From the NCBI GenBank assembly GCA_038213005.1, contig JBBQTU010000042.1:1-21343 (forward strand): DNA of 21,343 bases, written 5' to 3'. Below are positions 6,259-14,638 of the stretch, in pieces. The notes under the pieces were generated by a model, which was given only the letters and a program-made list of their open reading frames with translations, was not told the origin of the DNA and did not search any database. Source of the DNA: JBBQTU01 sp038213005 (GTDB lineage Bacteria > Planctomycetota > Phycisphaerae > Tepidisphaerales > Tepidisphaeraceae). Made by a program: the position numbers and the translations under genes. The first letter of the stretch is position 1. Every line of letters starts with the position of its first letter.

Positions 6259-7473
6259 TTAGAGGTAGGTCGTGGCGCTCTGATCCGGCCACCCGACAGC
6301 AAGGCTCACCAACAGTCGCATTCCGGTTTCGATTGCGTCGTCATTGAAGTTGAACTGCGGCGTGTGCAGGCCCGACGAGTCGGCGGCATCGCGCGGCCGC
6401 AACCCAAGCCGGATGAAACAGCCCGGGACCTGCTGGAGGTAATACGCGAAATCCTCGCCGCCCATGCTTGGCGCGCCCAGGGGGATGAAGGCGCCAGCGC
6501 CGAGGGACGCCCGCGCGATCCGCGCCACATAGTCGGCCGCAGATGGATCGTTGATCGTTGGCGGATAGCCGTCTTCCCACTGGACTTCGGCGACGCAGTC
6601 ATTGGCGGCCGCGATGCCGGCAAGGCGGCGCAGGACCGCGTCCTTCGCCTGCCGGCGCACGTCGTCGGTTAGAGTGCGGACGGTGCCACTGAAACGAACC
6701 GACGGCGGGATGATGTTGACGGCCGTCCCGCCGTGGATCATGCCCACGGTCAGTACGACGTTGTCGACCGGGTCAACCTCGCGGCTGGCAACCTGCTGAA
6801 GGGACAGGATCGCCTCGGCCGCCGTGACGATCGGATCGCGGCCCAGATGCGGCGAAGCTGCGTGGCAGCCCTTGCCCTTGATGGTGACCGAAAACTGGTC
6901 GGTGCTGGCCATCATCGCCCCGGCCTTGGTGGCGACGGTTCCCACGGGCAGCCCCGGCCAGCCGTGCAGAGCGAAGATCGCCAAGACCCTGGGACCGATG
7001 CGGCCATCCAGGACGCCGGCCTTGACCAGCCGATCCGCCCCGCCGCCGCCTTCCTCGGCCGGCTGCCAGATGCACTTCACGCAGACCGGCAGACGCGCGC
7101 CCAGAGAGTGCAGGACCGCGGCCGCGCCGGCCAGGGTCGCCGAATGCCCATCGTGGCCGCAGGAATGGGCGTGGCCCTGATGCTCTGAGGCATAGGAGAC
7201 GCCGCTCTGCTCTGTGATCGGCAGCGCGTCAATATCCGCGCGCAGGGCGACGCAGGGGAGCGACGGATCGCCGATGACCGCGATGGTCGCGGTAGGAGCG
7301 CCCGCCACGCCATCGATGTGAGCGATGCCCAGCCGATCCAGTTCCGCCCGGATCGCGGCCGCGGTCTGGCTCTCATGGAAGCACAGTTCGGGAATGCGGT
7401 GCAACCGGTGGCGTAAGTCCTTCGCCTGTGCGACCGCGCTGGCCCACAGGTCTTCTGACAATTGGCAACTCAT
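6259..7473 (-). CDS. M20D-family amidohydrolase
   Basis: The 404-residue product is a dinuclear-metal amidohydrolase of the M20D group (hippurate hydrolase, IAA-amino acid hydrolase, N-acetyl-diaminopimelate deacetylase-like). Visible ligand motifs are HSCGHDGH (103-110, Cys105 and His107), PAEEGGGGA (138-146), ALHGWP (168-173) and SGLHTPQFNF (367-376, His370). SMGGEDFAYY (336-345) is the conserved substrate-side loop. The lid/dimerisation domain spans about 186-300. It would cleave an N-acyl amide bond in the cytoplasm; the substrate cannot be read from sequence. Its ATG overlaps the stop of the upstream SagB-type gene by 4 nt (ATGA, 7470-7473) and no independent ribosome-binding site is visible, so translation is probably coupled. 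Confidence 0.88.
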   Translation of the reverse strand: MSCQLSEDLWASAVAQAKDLRHRLHRIPELCFHESQTAAAIRAELDRLGIAHIDGVAGAPTATIAVIGDPSLPCVALRADIDALPITEQSGVSYASEHQGHAHSCGHDGHSATLAGAAAVLHSLGARLPVCVKCIWQPAEEGGGGADRLVKAGVLDGRIGPRVLAIFALHGWPGLPVGTVATKAGAMMASTDQFSVTIKGKGCHAASPHLGRDPIVTAAEAILSLQQVASREVDPVDNVVLTVGMIHGGTAVNIIPPSVRFSGTVRTLTDDVRRQAKDAVLRRLAGIAAANDCVAEVQWEDGYPPTINDPSAADYVARIARASLGAGAFIPLGAPSMGGEDFAYYLQQVPGCFIRLGLRPRDAADSSGLHTPQFNFNDDAIETGMRLLVSLAVGWPDQSATTYL

Positions 7474-9059
7474 GGTGCCGGCATGATAGCCGGAACGCCA
7501 ATGGCCGTCCCGTAGATGACTTCCCAGCCCGGCTGGGCGATCCCCAGCAACCGGCGCACGTCGTCATCGTAGAATGCGCCGATGGCGCAGCATCCGAGCT
7601 TCATCGCGGTGGCAGCCACATAAAGTCGATGGCCCGCCATCCCCGCTTCGAGGTGCGCCAGGCGATAGACGTCCGGCGACGTCCGCTGCATCGTCTGCTT
7701 GAGCTGCGCGACCATGAAGCAGACGGCCGCCGGCGTCTGGCCCAAGGTTGGTTCTGGCAGCGCAGCCCCGAGTTCGCGGCGCAGGTCGCCGTGGCGCACC
7801 GGCAACAGGCGATCCTCAAGCAGGTTGTAGTACCACAGGCCCGCGGTGATGCCGCTGACCTGGTGCACAAACCAGAACGGTCGAACCAGGGCCACGTGCG
7901 AACCTTCGGGAAACAGCGGATAGTGCGTGCCGCCACGAAAGGTCACGTGGCACAGCATCGCCAGTTGGTCACGTGAGAGCGCCTGCGCGGTGAACTGCCG
8001 GATGCTTCTCCGGCCCGCCATCGCCTGCCGCAAGGACATGCTGGGAGGAACCGGCGGCGCGCCCGCAGGCGGGCCGGGGCTGAACTCCACCGGCGACTGC
8101 TCGGTCTGCGGCGGATGCACCTCATGCACGCCGACGCCCGGCGCTACGCAGTCGTCATGCACCCGGGCGATCTGGGAAACATCAAACGCTCCCTTTGGCG
8201 GCGCGGAGCGTGCAATCGGCTCGAGCGCATGCGGCGGCGTCCGCACTGCCGGCGGCGCCAGTGGATGCGGCGACTGCTCGGCCCAGGCGACAAAGGCCTG
8301 CACGGGTTCAATCTGCTCGAAGGGCGCATCGCTTGCAATGCCGATCAACTCGCGAGTCGTCCGATCATTGACGTGCAGACGCACCATCGTCCGGATACCC
8401 AGCCCCGTGGCCGCCATCACCAGGCTCTCCACGAGGTGCCCGGCATCCATCGTCATATACCGATATCCACGCAATCCGTAGTTCCACGCTGTCCGCCACA
8501 GTCGCGTGGAAACCAGCAGCACGCCCGGCATGGTCTTGAGCACTTCCAGGTCCGGCCGGCCACGCTTGATCTGCGCCAGTGTGTCATAGCCGGCCCGCAA
8601 CTGGTACAGCGAGAAATCCTTCACGCAGAAGTGATAGAGCCCCGGTTCCAGGCCGTCGATGGAAAACGCCACGACGTAGATTTCGCAGGGATACATCGCC
8701 CCGGCACTGGGGGTTGCCCGCAGCCAGTGGACCTTGTCCCCCTGCTGGCTGCGGCAGGTCAGCCCGGCCGCCATGTACAGCCACGAGGCGAGGGTCTTCA
8801 GGTCATGCGGCGGATTCCTGAGGCTCTCCGGCAGGGTCTCCAGGCCGCCAGACATCAGCCTGAGCGTCTCGACGGCTTCATCCAGCAGGCGCGTGGGCAG
8901 AGCGACGCGCGGATTTCCCGTAAAGATCCGATATGGCGAGGGACGCAGCGCCGGGTCGCCCAGCCGCGGGTCGGGTGGCTGACCGCGCACGAGCTTGCTG
9001 GCATGGTGGTACGCAACGATCCTGTCGATCCGGGCCATGACTTCCGGTGGCAGCGGCAT
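7470..9059 (-). CDS. Tandem-domain SagB/ThcOx-type flavin oxidoreductase
   Basis: The 529-residue product contains two nitroreductase-fold domains. The first (about 15-265) has YHHASK (17-22), ATPSAGAMYPCEIYVVA (115-131, the SagB glycine/YP loop), RTAWNYGLRGYRY (189-201) and DAGHLVESL (205-213). The second (about 342-525) has RRSIRQF (350-356) and VYRLAHLEAGMAGHRLYVAA (464-483). A Pro/Ala-rich linker (264-340) joins them. SagB-type enzymes use FMN, for example to oxidise azolines in RiPPs. The Lys-Tyr pair of azoline dehydrogenases reads Asn193-Tyr194 here, and the second domain has no equivalent. A GTG 12 nt upstream is possible, but the ATG at 9059 has GAGGA just before it. No YcaO or precursor peptide is adjacent. 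The downstream M20D gene overlaps by 4 nt. Confidence 0.85.
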   Translation of the reverse strand: MPLPPEVMARIDRIVAYHHASKLVRGQPPDPRLGDPALRPSPYRIFTGNPRVALPTRLLDEAVETLRLMSGGLETLPESLRNPPHDLKTLASWLYMAAGLTCRSQQGDKVHWLRATPSAGAMYPCEIYVVAFSIDGLEPGLYHFCVKDFSLYQLRAGYDTLAQIKRGRPDLEVLKTMPGVLLVSTRLWRTAWNYGLRGYRYMTMDAGHLVESLVMAATGLGIRTMVRLHVNDRTTRELIGIASDAPFEQIEPVQAFVAWAEQSPHPLAPPAVRTPPHALEPIARSAPPKGAFDVSQIARVHDDCVAPGVGVHEVHPPQTEQSPVEFSPGPPAGAPPVPPSMSLRQAMAGRRSIRQFTAQALSRDQLAMLCHVTFRGGTHYPLFPEGSHVALVRPFWFVHQVSGITAGLWYYNLLEDRLLPVRHGDLRRELGAALPEPTLGQTPAAVCFMVAQLKQTMQRTSPDVYRLAHLEAGMAGHRLYVAATAMKLGCCAIGAFYDDDVRRLLGIAQPGWEVIYGTAIGVPAIMPAP

Positions 9060-9239
9060 GATTCCTCGCACTGGGGTTACACCATACGATGACGCGCGGT
9101 GCCCTTGGCCCGCGAAGGTGGGTCAGAGTACTGACGCCACCCTACAGTCACACCCGACAACAGCATGCGACGCCCTTACAGCCTCTTGCACCGGCTGCTG
9201 CGCCGGCCAAGCCCACAGGCCACTGCCTGTCGGCCCTGA

Positions 9240-11807
9240 TCATACATCCAGGTTCGTCACTTCCAGCGCATGATCTTCGATGTATTGACGCCTCAGTTCG
9301 ACGTTCTCGCCCATCAGGACGCTGAAGAGCCGTTCGGACTCGCCGGCTTCCTCGAGCGAGATGCGCCGCAGTTGGCGCTTGGTCGGATCCATCGTGGTTT
9401 CCCACAGTTCGTCGCTGTTCATCTCGCCCAGGCCCTTGAAGCGTTTGACTTCCATGCCTTCCTTGCCGGAGGCCAGTATCTTGGGAAGAATCTGCGCCAC
9501 GCCGGCGACATCCACTGTGCCGTCCTCGCTCACCAAGGCGTAGCGTGTCATGAGTTTCTCGCCGCTGACCGACTCTTCCTGCACGAGGTAATAGTCGTCG
9601 ATGCTCAGGTCGAACTGGGCGAGTTGGGCGAAGACCTGTTCCAGGTCTTTCACCTCGTGCAGTTCGATGTTCATCTGCAGGCGCTGCCACGTCTCGTCCT
9701 CGGCAGGCTTCACGGGCTCTTCAACTGCGGTAGGAGTCGCCGCCTCAGCGCCCTCGGCCGGCGTTTGGTCGACAGCGGGCGCACCGTTGCCGTTGGTGTC
9801 TTCGACCACCAATCCCTGCTCGCGAAGCCACGCATCTCGCTGCTCGGCGAGGTGGAAGAACTTCTCCTGACCGTCGAGGATCACGCGGTACATCGGCAGA
9901 TGGCCGGCCGAATCACGCTGCGCCAGGAACTCGGCGAAATCCATGCCGCGGCGCTGGATGATCGAGACGTTGTCCTCAAGCTGACTGAGCAGGTCCACAA
10001 CCTTCCGCAGTTCGGCGCCGGCCATGCGGCGGACCTCCTTGCCGGTGTCGGCATCGCGCACCAGCAGCTCGGTCCCTTCCTGTCCCAGTTCCATCAGCGT
10101 CCGGCGCATCTGGCCTTCGTTGAGCACATAGTCGATCTTCTTCTTGCGGATGATCTGATAAAGCGGCGGCTGCGCGCTATAGATTCGGCCAGACTTGATC
10201 AGGTCGTTCATGTAGCGGAAGAAGAACGTCAGCAGCAGCGTGCGAATATGGCTGCCGTCGACATCGGCGTCGGTCATGATGATAATCTTGCCGTAGCGCC
10301 GCTTCGCAACGTCAAATTCCTCGCGGATGCCGCAGCCCAGCGCCTGGATGATCGCCACGATTTCGGCGTTATCGAGGATCTTCTTGATGTGCGCCTTCTC
10401 GACGTTCAGGATCTTGCCCCGCAGTGCCAGGATCGCCTGGATCTCGCTGTCGCGGCCCTGCTTGGCCGACCCGCCTGCGGAATCGCCTTCGACCAGGAAC
10501 AATTCGGTGATCTCGTTGTCCTTGCTGCGGCAGTCGGTCAGCTTGCCCGGCAGGCCGCCGACGTCCAGAGCGTTCTTGCGTCGGGTGAGTTCACGGGCCT
10601 TCTTGGCCGCCTCGCGGGCCTCGGCCGCCAGGACGCCCTTCTCGAAGATGATTCGGGCTTCCTTGGGATGCTCCTCCATGTACTGCCCGAGTTTTTCATT
10701 GACAGCGATGGTGACGAAGCCCTCCACTTCGCTGTTGCCAAGCTTGGTCTTGGTCTGGCCTTCGAACTGGGGCTCCGGGACCTTGACGCTGAGGATGGCG
10801 ATGAGCCCTTCGCGAACGTCGTCGCCGGACGGGCGGACATCCTTCATCAACTTGGTCTGCTCGGCATAGCGATTCAGCGTGCCGGTCAGCGCCGTCTTGA
10901 AGCCGCTGAGGTGCGTGCCACCTTCGTGAGTGTTGATGTTGTTGGCGAAGCTCTCGATTGTTTCGTTGTAGCCGTCGTTGTATTGCAGCGCGACCTCGAC
11001 GACGAGATTCGTCACCGGGTCTTCCTTCTTGAAGTAGATAGTCGGGTGCAGAACGTTCTTGCCGTCGTTGAGGTATCTCACATATTCCAGGAGGCCCTGG
11101 TCATATTTGAATTCCTCATGCTTGGCCGTCCGCTCATCCTCAATCGCCAGGTGCAGGCCCTGATTCAGGTAGGCCAGTTCGCGCATGCGCTTGGCGAGAA
11201 CATCGTAACGAAACTCGATGTCCGGGAAGATCTGCTTGTCGGCCTTGAACGTCACCTTGGTGCCGGTCTTGCTGGTCTTGCCGGTCACCTTCAGGTCGGC
11301 CGACTTGACGCCGCGTTCAAACTCCATGTGATGGACTTTGCCGTCGCGTGAGACATCGATCTCGACCCATTCAGACAGGGCGTTGACCACGGACGCGCCG
11401 ACGCCGTGCAGACCGCCGGAAACGCGATAGGCGGCTCCCTCGGCGTGATCGAACTTTCCCCCCGCGCCCAGCTTCGCGAACACGACCTCGACCGTCGGGA
11501 TGCCTTCGGTGGGGTGAATGCCTACCGGGATTCCCCGGCCGTCGTCGGTGATCGTCACGCTGCCGTCGGTATTCAGTTTCACCGAGATCAGCTTGCAGTA
11601 GCCTGCCATGGCCTCGTCGATGGAGTTATCGACGATTTCCCAGACCAGGTGATGGAGCCCTCGTGGCGTGGTGTCGCCGATGTACATGCCCGGGCGGGCG
11701 CGGACGTGATCGACTCCTTCGAGCACCTTGATCATGCTCTCGTCGTAGACGGCGGCCCCGCTGGTTGCTGCCCCTGCTTCGCTCTGCTGAATCGTTTCCT
11801 CTGACAT
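9240..11807 (-). CDS. gyrB: DNA gyrase subunit B
   Basis: The 855-residue product has the GHKL ATPase domain (EIVDNSIDEA 57-66, DDGRGIPVG 88-96, GGLHGVGASVVNALS 131-145). The transducer follows, with QTKTKLGN at 351-358. The TOPRIM domain has LVEGDSAGGSA (438-448) and the metal-binding TDADVDGSH (512-520), and VKRFKGLGEM (787-796) completes the core. It introduces negative supercoils together with GyrA, which is not in the window. An insert of about 200 residues between about 563 and 785 contains an acidic Pro/Ala-rich linker (668-705), so the protein is longer than compact GyrB (about 640) and somewhat longer than the Gram-negative form (about 800). The frame is open further, but the ATG at 11807 has AAGGAG at 9-nt spacing. 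A GTGACT-17-GATAAT promoter lies upstream. Confidence 0.97.
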   Translation of the reverse strand: MSEETIQQSEAGAATSGAAVYDESMIKVLEGVDHVRARPGMYIGDTTPRGLHHLVWEIVDNSIDEAMAGYCKLISVKLNTDGSVTITDDGRGIPVGIHPTEGIPTVEVVFAKLGAGGKFDHAEGAAYRVSGGLHGVGASVVNALSEWVEIDVSRDGKVHHMEFERGVKSADLKVTGKTSKTGTKVTFKADKQIFPDIEFRYDVLAKRMRELAYLNQGLHLAIEDERTAKHEEFKYDQGLLEYVRYLNDGKNVLHPTIYFKKEDPVTNLVVEVALQYNDGYNETIESFANNINTHEGGTHLSGFKTALTGTLNRYAEQTKLMKDVRPSGDDVREGLIAILSVKVPEPQFEGQTKTKLGNSEVEGFVTIAVNEKLGQYMEEHPKEARIIFEKGVLAAEAREAAKKARELTRRKNALDVGGLPGKLTDCRSKDNEITELFLVEGDSAGGSAKQGRDSEIQAILALRGKILNVEKAHIKKILDNAEIVAIIQALGCGIREEFDVAKRRYGKIIIMTDADVDGSHIRTLLLTFFFRYMNDLIKSGRIYSAQPPLYQIIRKKKIDYVLNEGQMRRTLMELGQEGTELLVRDADTGKEVRRMAGAELRKVVDLLSQLEDNVSIIQRRGMDFAEFLAQRDSAGHLPMYRVILDGQEKFFHLAEQRDAWLREQGLVVEDTNGNGAPAVDQTPAEGAEAATPTAVEEPVKPAEDETWQRLQMNIELHEVKDLEQVFAQLAQFDLSIDDYYLVQEESVSGEKLMTRYALVSEDGTVDVAGVAQILPKILASGKEGMEVKRFKGLGEMNSDELWETTMDPTKRQLRRISLEEAGESERLFSVLMGENVELRRQYIEDHALEVTNLDV

Positions 11808-11835
11808 CTCTGGTGGCTCCTTAATTGCTGGGTAG

Positions 11836-11864
11836 ATTATCGCAGAAACAGGGGTCAAAGTCAC
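11836..11864 (-). promoter_or_regulatory. Candidate gyrB promoter
   Basis: On the minus strand GTGACT (11859-11864) and GATAAT (11836-11841) are separated by 17 bp. The -10 matches 5 of 6 positions and the -35 matches 4 of 6. Transcription would begin about 20 nt before the gyrB ATG, leaving room for its AAGGAG site. Confidence 0.4.
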
Positions 11865-11899
11865 GGTTCCCCAAGGGCTGAAGTGGGCGCGAGGGGGAG

Positions 11900-12253
11900 C
11901 GGTTTACAGTCTGTCCACAAGTCGCCTACGAGATGTACGCCGTCTGCACGCGGCCAGTAACAGGACCCCATCCGGGGCTAGGGCTGCCGAGTGCCGCTGC
12001 GATGACTCAAGTTGACAGAGCCTTGGGGCAGTTCCCGCTGGAAGCTGAATCGGCTGGCGTGTTCCGCCATTGGCGTGAATTGGTCGTCCGATACGGGGTA
12101 AGTGGGAAATCGACTCATGACGCGCGTTTGGTCGCATTGATGATAGAGCAGCAGATTACGAAGCTCCTGAGCTTCAATGATGCGCATTTCACTCGATATG
12201 CAGAGATCATCGCCCTGAATCCATTCGATGTGCTGGGTGTGCCACGCGCATGA
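11900..12253 (+). pseudogene. PIN-domain (VapC-like) toxin remnant lacking its N-terminal half
   Basis: The frame is open from 11882 to the stop at 12251-12253. From about 11900 it reads like the middle and end of a PIN-domain ribonuclease: CPQVAYEMYAVCTRPV, then VFRHWRELVVRYGVSGKSTHDARLV (in two blocks), then LLSFNDAHFTRY. The second acidic residue (Glu in YEMY), the HDARLVA Asp and the FND Asp are present. The N-terminal strand with the first catalytic Asp (usually ..LDTNVLL..) is missing; sequence before 11900 belongs to the gyrB upstream region. The first ATG (11933) lies inside the domain and has no ribosome-binding site. No antitoxin gene is adjacent. This is most simply a decayed type II toxin gene. 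Confidence 0.7.
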
Positions 12254-12267
12254 TATGTTTCGACAGA

Positions 12268-12300
12268 AGCGGCGGGCTAACCCGCGGGCTTTCGCCTGCG
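12268..12300. repeat. Two adjacent short palindromes upstream of tgt
   Basis: GCGGG/CCCGC with a 4-nt loop (within 12272-12285) is followed by a second imperfect stem, GCGGG with CCTGC around CTTTCG. The pair sits 15-50 nt after the PIN remnant and about 80 nt before tgt. There is no U-run for an intrinsic terminator. It resembles the other small extragenic palindromes in this window. Confidence 0.35.
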
Positions 12301-12376
12301 GTTGTCCGATATGCTTCCCATCCGCGCGAATCTGAGTAACCTTCGGGGAGACTCTTTTTCCGAACGGTCTTTGCCT

Positions 12377-13534
12377 ATGCCTCCCGCGATCCGATACGAA
12401 CTGCTCGCCCGCGACGCCGGTTCCCACGCACGCTGTGGGCGGGTCCACACGCCCCATGGGGCTTTTGATACCCCCGCATTCATGCCAGTCGGCACACAGG
12501 GCACGGTCAAGGGCATCGTCCCCGATCACGTCGCGGCCACCGGGGCGCAGATCATCCTTGCCAACACCTACCATCTGATGCTTCGCCCCGGCGAGAAGAC
12601 GGTTGCGGCATTGGGCGGCCTGCACGCCTTCATGGGTTGGCACGGGCCGATCCTGACCGACAGCGGCGGATTCCAGGTCTTCTCGCTGGCCGAGCTAAAC
12701 AAGATCACGGACCAAGGCGTCACCTTCAAGAGCCACATCGACGGCAGCGTGGTTCATCTCACCCCGGAGCGCAGCATCCAGGTGCAGAATGACCTTGGGG
12801 CGGACATCATCATGGCGTTCGACGAGTGCCCGCCATCAACCGCCCCGATCGAGTATCAACGGTCGGCCGTCGACCGCACCCTCCGCTGGGCCGAGCAATG
12901 CGCCAAAGCCCACGCACGAGCGGCCGACCAGGGCCTCTTCGGCATCGTCCAAGGCGGTCTGGACCAGCAGTTGCGTCTCTCGTGCGCCGCCCGCCTGATC
13001 GAACTGGACTTGCCCGGATACGCCGTCGGCGGGCTGGCGGTCGGCGAGGGGTTTGATCGCATGCAGCAGGTGCTCTCCTGGACGGCACCGATCCTGCCGG
13101 AGAACAAGCCGCGATATCTCATGGGCGTGGGTTATCCGCGCGACATCGTGGCCGCCGTCGCACAGGGCATCGACATGTTCGACTGCGTCCTGCCCACGCG
13201 CAACGGTCGAAACGCCCAGGCGTTCACCGCTGGCGGCGCGATCCGGCTTCGCAACAGCAAGTTCATCCAGGATGCAGGCCCCATCGAACAAGGGTGCGAC
13301 TGCTACGCCTGCCGCAACTTCACCCGCGGCGCGATCCGGCACTACTTCTTCGCCGGGGAGATGCTCGGGCCCATCCTCGTGTCCCTGCACAACATCCGGT
13401 TCTACCAGCGATTCATGGCCGACCTCCGCGGCGCCATTTCGCGCGGTGAGTTCGGCGACTTCGCCCGCAACGATCCTCGCTGCCGAGTGGCCGCCCCCCG
13501 GCCCATTCCAGACGAAGCGGCGCCGGCCGAGTGA
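12377..13534 (+). CDS. tgt: tRNA-guanine transglycosylase (queuine tRNA-ribosyltransferase)
   Basis: The 385-residue product exchanges the anticodon guanine of tRNAs with GUN anticodons for preQ1 in queuosine synthesis. Visible features are LTDSGGFQVFS (93-103, catalytic Asp95), GIVQGGLD (189-196), YAVGGLAVGE (215-224), DMFDCVLPTRNGRNAQAFT (266-284, nucleophile Asp269) and the zinc site CDCYAC with His338 (Cys307, Cys309, Cys312). The spacing of these matches the well-studied bacterial enzyme. The frame is open back to 12302. The ATG at 12377 gives the family's normal length and start (RYELLARDAGSHARCGRV), although no good ribosome-binding site is visible. No other que genes are adjacent. It converges on rsmH with a 13-nt gap. 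Confidence 0.95.
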   Translation: MPPAIRYELLARDAGSHARCGRVHTPHGAFDTPAFMPVGTQGTVKGIVPDHVAATGAQIILANTYHLMLRPGEKTVAALGGLHAFMGWHGPILTDSGGFQVFSLAELNKITDQGVTFKSHIDGSVVHLTPERSIQVQNDLGADIIMAFDECPPSTAPIEYQRSAVDRTLRWAEQCAKAHARAADQGLFGIVQGGLDQQLRLSCAARLIELDLPGYAVGGLAVGEGFDRMQQVLSWTAPILPENKPRYLMGVGYPRDIVAAVAQGIDMFDCVLPTRNGRNAQAFTAGGAIRLRNSKFIQDAGPIEQGCDCYACRNFTRGAIRHYFFAGEMLGPILVSLHNIRFYQRFMADLRGAISRGEFGDFARNDPRCRVAAPRPIPDEAAPAE

Positions 13535-13547
13535 CCGCGCTCTCGCG

Positions 13548-14462
13548 TCAGCGGCTTCGCCGAGCCCAGCGGAGTTTGGCCGAACGCGATCTTGGATTCG
13601 CCCGCTGCTCCTGTTCGTCCGCCATCAGCGGGTCGTCGCTGATTTCGCCATACACGCCGCTGCGCAGGCCGGTGCGGAATGCATCTTTCACTCGCCGATC
13701 TTCGCCCGAGTGAAAGCTGATCAGGCAGGCGACACCGCCAGGGCAGACTACCTGCGGCAGCACACGGAGCAGGTTCTCCAGGTTTGCCAGTTCGCGGTTG
13801 GTGAGAATGCGAAGCGCCTGAAACGTGCGGGCGGCCGGGTGTAGTTTGGCGCCGGCAGCCCGCTGGATCGTGAAATCCCGCGCCTCGCAGACGATCTCCA
13901 TCAGTTGGCGAGTCGTCTGGATCGGCCGCTCCTGCCGCCGCTGGACGATCAAAGCCGCGATCTGCGGGGCATCGGTCTCGTCGCCCAGTTCCAGCAGCGA
14001 TTCCTGTATCTCCTGCTGGCTCATGCGATTCACCAGGACAGACGCCGGTGTGCCGCGCGTGGTGTCCATCCGCATGTCCAGCGGGCCATCCTGCCGATAT
14101 GAAAAGCCTCGGCCGGGATCGTCGATCTGCGGACTGGCAACGCCCAGGTCGGCCAATACCGCATCCACCTGCGACAGGCCCGCCTGACCCAGAACCTTCT
14201 GGATCCCCGCGAAGTTCCCGTGAAACAGCTCAAACCCCTGAGCGGACACAGCCGACAGCCGTGCTCTGGCCCGATCCAGATTCGCCTGGTCAAAGTCGAT
14301 CCCCACCAGCCGGCCGCCCGGCAGGATGCGGCGCAGCAGTTCGGCCGAGTGCCCGCCCAGGCCCAGCGTGCAGTCCACGATCGACCTGCCTGGCTGGGGC
14401 GCAATGACCTCCAGCACCTGTTGCAGCAGCACCGGCACGTGAGTGGCGTCTTTGCTCTTCAT
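13548..14462 (-). CDS. rsmH: 16S rRNA (cytosine-1402-N4) methyltransferase RsmH
   Basis: The 304-residue product begins with the family signature HVPVLLQQVLEVI (8-20). It contains the SAM-binding DCTLGLGGHSAELL (30-43), VDAVLADLGVAS (98-109), the RGFSYRQDGPLDMRMD region (about 117-132), a HPAARTFQALRI block and the LISFHSGEDRRVKDAF motif near the C-terminus. It methylates N4 of C1402 in the ribosomal P site. In most bacteria the gene lies in the mraZ-rsmH-ftsL-ftsI cluster. Here its neighbours are tgt and an unrelated unknown gene, consistent with lineages that lost or scattered the division cluster. The ribosome-binding site is weak (GTGGA). A perfect 6-bp hairpin GTCTTC-GCT-GAAGAC (14471-14485) lies in its 5' leader. 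Confidence 0.95.
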   Translation of the reverse strand: MKSKDATHVPVLLQQVLEVIAPQPGRSIVDCTLGLGGHSAELLRRILPGGRLVGIDFDQANLDRARARLSAVSAQGFELFHGNFAGIQKVLGQAGLSQVDAVLADLGVASPQIDDPGRGFSYRQDGPLDMRMDTTRGTPASVLVNRMSQQEIQESLLELGDETDAPQIAALIVQRRQERPIQTTRQLMEIVCEARDFTIQRAAGAKLHPAARTFQALRILTNRELANLENLLRVLPQVVCPGGVACLISFHSGEDRRVKDAFRTGLRSGVYGEISDDPLMADEQEQRANPRSRSAKLRWARRSR

Positions 14463-14501
14463 AATCCACAGTCTTCGCTGAAGACGACCGGGTTTTCAAA
14501 T

Positions 14502-14540
14502 GTAGCGACGACATGCAGCGACCGGCTGCCACGTAGCGAC
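14502..14540. repeat. Three copies of an octamer GYAGCGAC between divergent genes
   Basis: GTAGCGAC occurs at 14502-14509 and 14533-14540 and GCAGCGAC at 14515-14522, all in the same orientation. They lie between the rsmH start and the start of the unknown gene at 14639. They could be operator half-sites, or simple local repetition. Confidence 0.3.
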
Positions 14541-14638
14541 CCCGGCCGGCATCGAGCTCATCTGCAAAATGTTGATATTTTTCTGGCAGGGTTGGCGATC
14601 CGATCAAGCTACAATTGCCGTCCGTGAAGGAGCTTTCG

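Noticed and set aside
9077..9166. A 29-codon minus-strand ORF just upstream of the SagB-type gene, considered as a RiPP precursor
   Set aside because: No ribosome-binding site and no Cys/Ser/Thr-rich core or leader pattern. The residues look random.
9215..9230. ACAGGC/GCCTGT hairpin after gyrB as its terminator
   Set aside because: The stem is only 6 bp and no U-run follows on the minus strand.
9270..11351. A 693-codon plus-strand open frame opposite gyrB
   Set aside because: This is a codon-bias shadow of gyrB. It is rich in Leu/Ala/Gly/Asp words with no family pattern.
12302..12376. An extended N-terminus for Tgt
   Set aside because: The extra 25 residues have no similarity to the Tgt start and no ribosome-binding site. 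The family length fits the ATG at 12377.
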